Below are positions 22,551-33,300 of a DNA stretch of 64,000 nucleotides, one piece after another. The position numbers and the translations under genes were made by a program. Positions within the stretch are counted from its first letter, which is position 1. Every line of letters starts with the position of its first letter. Origin of the DNA: Merluccius polli (lineage: Eukaryota; Chordata; Actinopteri; Gadiformes; Merlucciidae); contig JAOPHQ010004835.1 of NCBI GenBank assembly GCA_030340625.1, positions 494,001-558,000 of the forward strand. The letters are read 5' to 3'. The notes below the pieces were generated by a model. The model had not been told where the DNA came from. It made no database searches and saw nothing but the letters and a program-made list of their open reading frames with translations.

Positions 22551-25303
22551 TTAATGTTGGAGTGCGCTCCAGTTTATAGGCTCCTTTCCAGATAGTTTCA
22601 GCAGCTTGTTGGCCTGGGAGAAGTGCTTACAACCAAGGAACCCGCGATGAGCAGACAAAGGAGACGGATGAACAGCTTGCAAGACATGGTGACGTTTCTG
22701 GAAGTCAAAAGTAGAATTTGGTTTTTATTACTTTTTGTGGATAATGGAGGCTAGAGTAGCCATCTTTACATTTCCGTCAAGTTAAAACATATACTCCCTT
22801 TTGTTTCTAATGAATACATAATCTAATTTAGAACAATAGTGACTGCTGCATAGAATACTTAACACAGGGCAGGTGTAATATAGCACATCACTTAACAACA
22901 TAAATACCTGAAAAAAGGGAGGAAGGTAAATAATACACACACCCTGTCAATGGTGGCTCCCTTCTTGTGGGCGTACGAGCCCCACAACAGGAAGACGACT
23001 CCTTCCAGGTTGCTGCTGAGCCACCCGACCACAGCGTCGGTGAAGCGCTCCCAGCCCCGGTCCTTGTGGGAGTTGGCCTGGTGGGCACGCACCGTCAGCA
23101 CCGCGTTGAGTAGCAACACACCTAGGGAGGAAATACAGCCCCAGTGAACAACACACTCCATGCGTGGAGAATGATGAGCCAAAAGCAGGAGGAGTCAATG
23201 TGGTCTGAGTGGATTGTTATAGAGCCTTGGAGACAAGAAGGAATCGGGGTGGGGGGGAGACTGAGATATACAGAGAGCAGCACCGGTAAGCACTAGTCTA
23301 AGGTTAGCCAGATGACACACACACACACACAAACACACCTCGGAAGAATAGTACCAGAGTAACAAAACTAGAGTAACAGAGTAAAAGTAGTACTACATTA
23401 ATACTTATAGTAATAGTAATACTTAAAATGCTACCTTGTTTTGCCCATCCAGTCAGATCTCCATGTCCTGGATGCTGGAAGCCATCGATGTCAGAGCTCA
23501 ATTCTTTGTATATGTTAACCAGACTGAGAACAAAAGCAGAACGTTTAGTTTAGTAAAAGACAAAGTATTAAAATGTCTACATTATCAGCATTCACATTGG
23601 CCATCTTGGTTCTAAACGCTAGCTGGGTGGGGGAACTGAATGCGGCAAGATGCAACCAAGATGGAACGGCATCTAGATGAATTAGGCCCATAGTCAATTT
23701 ACAGCCGCTACATGGCAAAGAATGACACAGCTGTGAATAACTAGTAGAATATGTGAAAACCATAGAGGCGATAGAAATGCAGACAAGATCTGTGATCCAC
23801 GAAAACAATGTACTGAATGCATCTCATGGCAAGATACCATCAGGGATGGATGTGTTTCAGTATATTTCCTAATAAACATTGATTGTTGGTAGCTAATATA
23901 TGATTTGATTTTAAAGGCTTCCTCCTCCTTTAAAAGTACACTGAATGTGACATGTGTGAGATGTATGCATGCATTATTTACCTGGGGGGAGGGGGAACTG
24001 GCTGTTGCACACTGAAACAGAGTCCATGTGCTTGGTTGGGACCATGGTAAGGGTCCTGGCCCAGGATCACCACTTTCACCTGTACATGCAAACACAGAAT
24101 GTGTACATTTGCGTGGGTATGGTGATATTTTGTTGGGTCATAGGATGCAAGCAGCGGTCCGTGTATTTCCAATAACTATTCAAAACACACAGTTCCTGCT
24201 GTTCTTGCAGCTTTATATGTCATTTTCTTTTTTTCTTTTTCTGTTTTTACACAGTCCGTTTTTATCTTGAGCAGGGCAACTATGACAGGGACAATTTTCC
24301 CAGATATTAGTATAGTAAGTATCCTGAATGGGAATGAGTTGTAAAACATCAATATGAGCTGTGTTGTATACATTCCTGGAGAAATCGAAACCAAAAGATA
24401 AGTGGACCGTGAGAATGTTAACTTACATCTTGGAGGTCACACATCTGTGTCCAAGTGAACACACGATCAGCTGGTGGGTAGACGGTGTGACGGCTCCTCT
24501 CATCAGCAACAAACGACATCAACTATCAGACAGACAGACAGACAGACAGACAGAGACAGAGTGTTTAATGCTTAAATACCAGGGCTACCGTAATATGGGT
24601 TGAAACAAAATGTGGTAAGAGTTACTCATGTTACTTGTTTAAAGTATGGCTTTCCAAACTCTGGGGCCAGCCCTCTGCTCCACGTATCTCCGAGGCCTGC
24701 AGGGCTTTGGTTTGCCCTCAGCTTCTCCAACGCTGCCCTCTTGTTTTGGGCCATCCTGTCCAGCTGCTCGCCCGAAAGCTGCGGCGATGCGGGCGCCTTT
24801 GGCTCCGCATTTGAAGACTTCTGTTTCTTCGGCGTTATCTTAATTAATTGAGAAAAACACACGGTCGAGGAAAACGAGTACGGTTGGTGAGACACGATTT
24901 GACGATATGTGTCTCTGTATAGCTTTAACATTTCCGCGCGGCTGTAACACGTGACCCTGCCCCACTGCGGCAACACGTTAGTCGCAACAATGACGCTTGC
25001 GAACGCCACACTAAATTGAAACAGCGAGCATGTCGGTAGGGCAGAAACACAAGGCGTCCATCAAATGCTGCAAGTCAGGAACTCACACAGAGTCAGTGAC
25101 AAATTATGTTGAAGTAAGTACGGTCATGTATAATAAATAGTTGATACAACCTGTCAATGTCGGACCTTAAGCCTACATCTGTGTGACAGCACGCTCACCT
25201 GAACGTCTTTTTCGGCATGCTCCTCTGTGTCACCTAACTCCTTTAAAACTCTCTTTTTTGTAACTGGTGAAAAGAAAGAGTTGATGGGCTTCTGGCCGAT
25301 CAT
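22551..25303 (-). CDS. ung: Uracil-DNA glycosylase, nuclear-type isoform
   Basis: UNG removes uracil from DNA and starts base excision repair. Seven exons: 25303-25199, 24838-24635, 24522-24427, 24079-23982, 23523-23435, 23121-22943 and 22697-22551; 305 aa. The N-terminus MIGQKPINSFF is a PCNA-interacting (PIP) box of the nuclear isoform. The RPA-binding-type helix (LSGEQLDRMAQNKRAALEKL) is in exon 2. The catalytic water-activating loop GQDPYHGPNQAHG is in exon 4, with the active Asp in DPYHG. The Pro-rich loop PVPPPPS follows. HPGHGDL and LLLNAVLTVR are in exons 5-6, and HPSPLSAHRGF, the DNA-intercalation loop with the catalytic His, is in exon 7. The start is set by the PIP box. It diverges from ALKBH2. 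Confidence 0.97.
24526..24553. repeat. (CAGA)n microsatellite in UNG intron 2
   Basis: About seven CAGA repeats right next to the exon 3 acceptor of UNG. On the minus strand this is a TCTG run that may serve as its polypyrimidine tract. Confidence 0.9.
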
Positions 25304-25708
25304 TTTTGAACAAACGTACGGCGAATGCGATATAAATATACACCAAAATACCCGCTGGTTTAGTGGACGCGTTTGCCAGTGTCTGTCCAGCTTCTGTCTA
25401 GAAACCAAAGGTTCCCGCGCGGAGCGCCGTGACGTCACGCGCTGCGCTGCATCTATGCTAATGACCTGAGTAGTGTTCAAGACAAACTACTGGTACTGGG
25501 TGTGTGTATCACCCCCCAAAAAAGGCACTCAACGTCTCATATTTTTATGAAGCTTGTCATCGTTTTTAGTCATGGCTATCCATCCAAATGGTTTCATTTT
25601 TTTGTCTCAAAGAGTTAGGGTTAGAAGGTGTGTAAGTATGTAAGAAGGTGTGGTGGTGAATGTCGTGGGGAAGGCTGATACTGGTGGTTTCTGTCCTGGA
25701 GGGGCAAC
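25304..25708. promoter_or_regulatory. Bidirectional UNG-ALKBH2 promoter
   Basis: Only 405 bp separate the two divergent start codons. TTCCCGCG (25412-25419) resembles an E2F site and TGACGTCA (25430-25437) is a CRE. The stretch 25360-25450 is GC-rich and without a TATA box. E2F control would fit S-phase expression of the PCNA-bound UNG isoform. Shared control is inferred from position. Confidence 0.65.
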
Positions 25709-28265
25709 ATGAAAAAGCTTGAGGGTTTGGAGTGGAGTGGAGATGAGGAAAAGAGTAAAGACGATGATTTGGCGGAGTGGCCTCGTCCTGTCCCCTGGCG
25801 AAACATTGATGCAGAAGGACTGGACTGTGACTATGCGTTGCTGTTCACTCAAGAGGAGGCGGACAGCCTCTTCGGAAGATTGGAGACTGAGGTGGTGTAT
25901 TTAACAGGTATGATGGACCGGTTCTTACATTTGATTTGATTAAAAGATGTTCGATTTACAATATTCTTTTGATTTGTATTACAAATGTTTGCATGTGTTG
26001 TGGAAAAAACTTCGTACAACATTTAACACTTAACTTGACAAAATAAGAGTTCGGGAGATCTGAAGTATGAAAGGTAAAGACTTTATTTGTACTCAAGAGC
26101 AAGCACAAATATAGCCGAGTTGGTTTGACAAAGAACTGATATTCTTGACTCAGACTTCAGGTTATATTGGCTCCCTTTGTGGTTTCCTCCTCCATGCATT
26201 AATCACCCAATCACAACAACCTTCACATTGTTTACCTATTCGAACCTAAAGATTAGGCTCCTCCCCTGTGGCCCTTTCACAGCTCCACACCAGCTGGGCA
26301 TACCATTACACTTCTGCAGCACATGTACTTGTGAGATAAAATACTATTAGGCTACTATACTACTAACTACAAACTAAATCACTGACTTGAGGTAGTTTAC
26401 ATAATACAAATACCAATCTTGAGTAAAGTAACAAATCAAAGAAAACAAATGTACATGTAACAAATATGAGTCAACATAAAGATGCGTGGCAACCTGTATG
26501 AGCACAATGAAAATCACATCTACCCAATAAATATTCATTCAACCAATTGACTACAATACCACAATTTATGATTGTAGAATTCACTCAGAGTATGCAATGA
26601 TTAAACTTTGAAGGTAACGTTGACTAATTAAACATGTGCAAGTAAAGAGACTAGAGTGTGTGACTGTAAGTGTCTCTTCCCAGGTCTACTTTTACGACAG
26701 TCACAGAGTTGTCAGTTGACCCCCCTCTGACTGGGAGACAAAAAGGGGTAAAGATGTGTGTTTAGATTGCTTACATTATCTTGCTGTGTAATTGACAACT
26801 GCAGGGGGCCGCATGATCAACATAATAAACAAGGTTCATCCCAGTGTCGGCAGGATGTTACGTGAGTGTTTAGGTGATTTGGTCACTTTGACCTGTGACT
26901 CTGTTCTGTTCCTCTCAGGGCAACCCTGAGAATCTAACTAGGGGCACTAAACATCTGAGGTTTATTTATATAAGAGTTTCCCATCTGTGATTCTCTGTAT
27001 TTCTCCACACTTATTAGATTCATATAGCATAATGGCAAGATAATTATCATTAAATGCAAGGGTAAATTTCTCCCACACGTCTGCATATGACTGAGCAGAA
27101 ATAATCCATCTATGCCCCATGGGAAATGACCCACCTTTACATACTCCCAGAAAGTTTGCCAGGAATTTTTCAACGCTCAAATGTATAACAAATAAATCGT
27201 ATGTATCTTAACGAGGTTTGGCGTTGTTGTTGTAGGGCATGAAGCAAGGGTCCAGGTGTTTGGAAAGGTCCACGACATCCCTAGAAAGCAAGCGGTATAT
27301 GGTGAGCCAGGGTTAAACTACACTTACTCTGGGGTCACGCATTGCGCGCGCCAGTGGACTCCGACACTGGAGTACATCCGGGATGCGGTTACCAAAGTAA
27401 CGGGACAGGTGTTTAACTTCGTCTTGGTTAACAGGTAAGCAGTACGTGGGACTATTCAAATATGGTTTGTGTATTCAGCTGTCGTTTTCATATTATTCTC
27501 TGTACTTTTATAAAATCCAAATTTCGAAAAAATGAAACCAGTTTTTGTAATTGTGAAATTGGGTATCATGTGACATTTGTTTGACCAAATTGTTACAACC
27601 TTTTGCAGCTACGGGCCATCAGTGCACTATTTGTAGGCCTAAAAGATGGCATGGAAAACAGAAAAATTGAAAAAAAGTATTCTCCAGATCTCAAGGTCAT
27701 AGCCCAAGTCTTGGGACCTGGGGAAAACTGTCCCATGTTTTATGCCTCCGAATAGTGCACTGCTGAAAACAACTCGACACACGATCCGACAGAACCATCA
27801 TCACACATGACCTGTTTTAAACATGTCCATAATAATTGAACAGGTGACCTTGGCTGGCTGTGACCCTGTTGTCTATTATTTAGATATAAAGACGGGCAGG
27901 ATCACATGGGCGAGCACCGAGACGACGAGCGGGAACTGGATCCTCTCTGCCCGATAGCCTCCGTCTCCCTGGGAGCCAGCCGGGACTTCGTCTTCCGGCA
28001 CCGGGACGCGCGGGGACGGGGAGCGCGGCGCATGGAGCCGGTGAAGCTGCAGCTGGTGTCTGGGAGCCTCCTCCTCATGAACCCACCCACCAACACGTAC
28101 TGGTACCACAGCCTGCCACGCCGCAGGGCCGTGCTGCAGCCAAGGATCAACCTCACCCTCAGACGCATACTCTCCTCGGAGGGGAAGGTGGGTCTTATGA
28201 CCAGACCACCAGCACCACCACCAGCTAAACAAGCATTATGTTCATTTGAAACTGAGGACGAATGA
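25709..28265 (+). CDS. alkbh2: DNA oxidative demethylase ALKBH2
   Basis: ALKBH2 is an Fe(II)/2-oxoglutarate dioxygenase that directly reverses 1-methyladenine and 3-methylcytosine in double-stranded DNA. Three exons, 25709-25907, 27236-27434 and 27884-28265, join in phase for 259 aa. Exon 1 contains WRNIDAEGLDCDY. Exon 2 contains ARVQVFGKVHDIPRKQAVYG (damage-search hairpin and nucleotide-recognition lid) and FNFVLVNR. Exon 3 contains YKDGQDHMGEHRDDE with the iron ligands His and Asp (HRD), the second His in NTYWYHSLP, and the 2-oxoglutarate-binding Arg in PRINLTLRR. It ends with a longer Pro/Thr-rich tail (RPPAPPP) than I expect in mammals. Intron 1 holds an LTR-like repeat. Confidence 0.96.
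25996..26310 (-). mobile_element. LTR-like repeat, copy B, in ALKBH2 intron 1
   Basis: A full-length copy of the repeat seen at 10357-10630. On the minus strand it runs from TGTAATGG to CCACAACA with an internal AATAAA, so it looks like a solo LTR. No clear target duplication was found. Confidence 0.6.
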
Positions 28266-29975
28266 CCATTGAATAATATTATTTACTGTCTAATGGTTTT
28301 AACCATAAAGCCTAAAACAAAGTTAAATCACTAATAATGATCTGAAATGAATGAAACTGGAATGGAATTGTTCCTAGTAATGTGCATTGTTTTCCTTATT
28401 AAAGTCTGTGTAAACCAAAGGGAAATGTGTTTAGAGTGTGTGATAAGTGTACACCCAGACAAATTTGAATGATTAAAAAAGTCAGCATTATTCTCAGCTC
28501 TGAGACGCTGGGGGCGTATCCACTGAAGTCGCTAAACCACGCCCATATGCGCACGGGGGGCGGAGCCTCTCAACTGTCAAACTCGCCATAGAGCGTAACA
28601 GTGACCGCCCCTTTTTAACAGCTCCGGTGCCGGAAGTAAATTTCCCATGCATTTATCTCGTCCACTTTTCGTATAATCCTTATAAAAAGAGTATTAAGAC
28701 TTGAACCAAGCCAATCGTTCGTTATGGTAGTCGTGACCATATTATGTTTGATTCGGGATGAGTAGTTCCTCACTCGGTCAACAAAATAAAGTACCTTTGG
28801 CTTTTCTTCCGTTTTCCAAATTCTTTTTATGCCCGAATCAAACATAATATGGTCACGACTACCACAACGAACGATCGGCTTGGTTAAAGGCTTAATACTC
28901 TTTTTATAAGGATTATACGAAAAGTGGACGAGATAAATGCATGGGAAATTTACTTCCGGCACCGGAGCTGTTAAAAAGGGGCGGTCACTGTTACGCTCTA
29001 TTGAGCGTGACAAGCAGTGACGCAACTGCGCTCTGGTCGTTAGGGGCGAAAAAAATAAAATAAAATCCTGAACGCGAAAATGGTCAAAAATAGAAAAACA
29101 GCCTAAAAACTCCACAATTCAACATTACATGGTTATACAGTCTGTTCACGTTTTCAGCAATGACTTTCTGACGTAATATGTTTAGAAACACATTTCAGAA
29201 TTTGCTTTAGTCTTTAAATTTGATTTCAGAGGTTTTATACAGTGGCGAGTAAGAGATTCGGTTCTACACAACCGCTCAATCCCATTGTTTTATTTTTTGT
29301 GAAATGTGAAACTATAGATACCTTTACAAATCACACAAGCTCACATAAATATACATTAGTGCAAATTGTTCATTTACAATATTTTTTTTAAAATCGGGTT
29401 GTATCAATTTAATTGCAAAATTGGTTAATTAGGAACCATACACTTATATTTGACTATGAATGGCTTCCAGTATCGACTAAATCAGTTCTACAATGTTGCA
29501 CGTTGTAAAACATAACCAAATTAATCCCAAATCCTGACACAAAAATGTGAATTGTTAATGGTTACTCACATTAGATTTAGAATGGACTGCATTACATTTT
29601 AAACATTAAAAACATGGCACTTTAAGCTCACTGGTGGTATGCAAGTTTATACAAGAATACAGAAAAATATTCAACCCTATGCTGTTCTTTGAGAATTATT
29701 TGAAAGTACATGTGCAATTAATGTATGCTACCAACTCATGATTCTACCCTTATTTCATCCGTTTAGTAATGTTTATTCCAAAATATTGAACTGAATAAAT
29801 GAACAGGGTTCAGAGGCGAGTTTCCAGGATTAGAATATAAAGAAAAGGGGCAAAAGTCACCATCTTTGGGATCAAGTGGGCCTCATTTAGGTCCTCATGT
29901 CAAGTATGTTCCATTGGTTCAGGGCCTTCGGCTTGGTCTCAAATGGGTCGTGACGTCTTCCCATCTCGTTGTCTC

Positions 29976-30031
<56 letters not shown>

Positions 30032-30350
30032 TTCAGTCCTCTGATGGAGATAACAGACCTGGCAGACGGGAGTAGAGGTGCACCCTAAAACTGACTACAA
30101 TCAGACTGCAGAGAGGCAGTAGAGAATTGATTCAAACTAGGGTGAGGTCACTTGCTCTTGTATGGCAAGTAAACCAGCAGTTGCAATAACCACCACCAAT
30201 GTTTATATAATAACAATAACCAATGTTTCACCAGAGAGGCACTGTTCCTGAGCTTAACAGAAGGGATAACATTGGTCATCTTTGTGATCGGTCCCCGGAG
30301 CAAGTGATGGGTTTTGGTGGCGATGTCTTTATGATAAATACGATAGGTGG
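28266..30350. other. Tail-to-tail spacer between ALKBH2 and USP30
   Basis: Contains the ALKBH2 3' UTR, a large palindrome (28589-29000), AT-rich sequence, the probable USP30 3' UTR and a (TCA)n microsatellite at 29976-30031. No additional gene was recognised. The long frame on the minus strand at 28615-29115 lies in the palindrome and has no recognisable domain. Confidence 0.6.
28589..29000. repeat. 412-bp foldback element, arms 169 bp
   Basis: The left arm 28589-28757 starts tagagcgtaacagtgaccgc and the right arm 28832-29000 ends gcggtcactgttacgctcta; spacer about 74 bp. The arms are nearly identical with a few mismatches (aaccaagccaatcg versus its partner cgatcggcttggtt). It may be a foldback MITE. 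Confidence 0.9.
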
Positions 30351-33300
30351 CTACTCTTCTGCCCACAAAGCTCGGCTCGACCTTTGAACCCTCTCATAGA
30401 AAATCAGGTAGGCGTTGGAAGACAGTGCCTCCTGCAGGGTGGCCTTGCGTACAGAGTCATCCGACACCCAGAGCCACTGGGAGGAGGTGTGCCCGCGGGG
30501 GTGCGGGGCAGGGCAGCGGCGGTAGGTGATGAAGTGTCCCGAGTGCATGTCGCCATGGTGCACCAGCACGGCTGTGAGCTGGAACAGGTACTCCGATGGA
30601 CTGTAAACAGGAACACATTTTACTCTGACTGACTAAACAGGAACACATTTCACTCTGACGGACTGTAAATGATTATCAGTAAAAACAGATTATCGTCACT
30701 AATGTGATTGACGATAAACACAACGTTCTTGTACGTTTTCATTTTTATCGATATCGTGATCGCCACAATTTACTTAAAAATGTGTGTAAAAATAATTTAT
30801 AAATACTTTTTCAATGGATAGTTCATTATTTGACCCTTCACTTGGAATCAAGTATTGTGTTCACATTTCATTAACATTAATAATGGTGGACGCGGCAGAG
30901 GGAGAAGAGCAACATGGAGATCAAATGTCAGTGGGGGTGGGGGGAAGATGCGCATGCATGGCGCACGTGGTGTTTGTTGACAAGACATGGTGGTTAGTCT
31001 CAAAGAAAACTACAACTGTAGAGGTGGGGGTGCGTTGTGTTTGTTGAAGAGACATGGTGGTTAGTCTCAAAGAAAACTACAACTGTAGAGGTGGGAGGGG
31101 GGGACGTTGTGTTTGTTGATGAGACGAGACATGGCAGTTAGTCTCAAAGAAAACTACAACTGTAGAGGTGGGAGGGGGGGACGTTGTGTTTGTTGATGAG
31201 ACATGGCAGTTAGTCTCAAAGAAAACTACAACTGCGCAAACATGGCAACATTTTGGATTTGAAGCCGACGAAAGAGGTACGCATAGATAAGGCAACTTGT
31301 ATACAGTTGTATACAGATTCTCAAGTTGCTCTAGGCCGAAGTCTAATTTTATTTATTATTGATGTTTAAACTTTAGAAGTTGAATAGTTGTGAGAAATAA
31401 AAACACGCTGCATCACTCGTCACTCAGTTGTTGATCGCTATACTCTTCTTATTTATTGTAGCACAGTGTAGTTGCATTACTGCCACCAACTCTGGAGCGG
31501 CACCTAGTGGTAAAATTCAGTATACCGGTCTGGTGTTCGGCTTAAAATGCAATTATTGTGCAAAAACAATTATCGTGATAATGGTGTCTTTCAGTGAAAG
31601 TATGCTGTAAAAGCACAGATCACTCACCTGAAGTCATGTGAGAGGTTGAGCTGTGGTCTCATGCCAGGTGAGTGGATGAATTGATGAATGGATGAACATG
31701 AGCCATTGGCAAGGGGCTTGTTGTTGTTATGGTGGTTGACATCTAAAAGACATGAGACATTGCTGATTAATTTGGGGGCAACAAGCTCCACAGCTCATTA
31801 ACAATCAAGATTCAAAAAGTCATCAAAGTTAATCAATTGCAACTTCTGATTGGTCCAAATGACTGCCAAGCAGTTTGCATTGTGACGGTATGGCACCATC
31901 ATAAGCATCAATAACTAGAGCTCCACCAGAAACCGTGCTGTCCCTGCATTTTGATTTGACCATTCGCTCACACTTTGAACCACAGACGGTAATGGGAGCA
32001 GACTACAATCATACCGGTGCCATTGTGCATTGGCTTGTCAAGAAGGTCCTCTGGGGTCTCCGTGTTGGCGGGTATGGGGGAACATTTGGTGCGTTGCATC
32101 CTCTGGATGGAGGCGTTGTGTTTGTAGCGGTCCATGGAGAGGAACTCTGTAAAGTGCACATGTTCCTGTCTCTTGATGGAAGTCCCTTCATTAGACCAGG
32201 TCAGCCTCTGCAGGTGAATACACAGGCACTGTGGCAGCTGGAAGACAAACCATTACATCGTTATACGAGCCGGAGTTAAGACAGTCGGGTCATAATCAAG
32301 TTTATCTGACTGTAGAACTCATCATCTATACAGAAGTGAAATAGGGATTTCAAATCAACCGATAAATATTTGCATTACATTTTGAGCAACCAATTTGTTC
32401 AAATATTAGCTGGCTCGACTGTGTAGCACAACAAGGAAGCTTGGATAGAATAAACTCAACTCATTTTTGAGCCAGCACAGAGAAAAATACAGAATGATGC
32501 AACCATGATATAAAATGTCCTCATGCCTGACGAATCAAAGTTACCTTTCCCAGTTTCAACTGTTTGACAAATGTTGTCCTTTGGTTTTCCAGAACATGTC
32601 CCTTTCCTCTGGATCCCTGTTGAAGCTGTGAGAGGGGGGACGAATTACAAACATTTCTTTCCCATGCATCACCATGGAAGCAAACTGGAGGTGGAGCCGT
32701 TGTACCTTGGTGCAGTTTTCACAATCCACCTCTTTGATGGTTTCAGATGAGATGAAATGCTGAAGACATTGATCCAGCGAGACTGGCCGACCCTGGGAAA
32801 GAAAACCGGTAAAATTATATATTTTTTATTATTGTTAAACTTCTTTATATTAATCCATTCTTTAGCACTTCTTTTCCCTTACCCACTGAGGACACGGTAT
32901 GGGTAAAGAAAGGCTTTCAAATGAGTCGTATCGCACCGGACTCTACAAGACAAAGAAAAGAATACATTACACAATATACATACATGGCAATCATCTTGTT
33001 CATATTGACTTTCTTTTGATGACGCGTACTTGCTGTTTGCAGCGCTTGCACGACATGTTGCTTGTCAAACGACCATGGAAAGGGTGTTGAAACTTCCACG
33101 GATTCGGGATTGGATGAAGTGGGGCTGGAAAAAGAAATAAAGGACCGGAAGAGAGTGACGATGTGTTTCAGGAATCGCTATTTGCATCCGTTTGCTGACT
33201 ATTGTTTCTGGTGACAATCCATAACTAACATAGGCGCTGAAGTATGGTGCGGAGGGTGCTGCAGCACCTCCTGTTGGCTGAGAGTGAAATAATATTAGAA

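Noticed and set aside
28615..29115. 166-residue open frame on the minus strand
   Set aside because: It runs through both arms of the 28.6-29.0 kb foldback, has no recognisable domain, and its composition reflects the palindrome.
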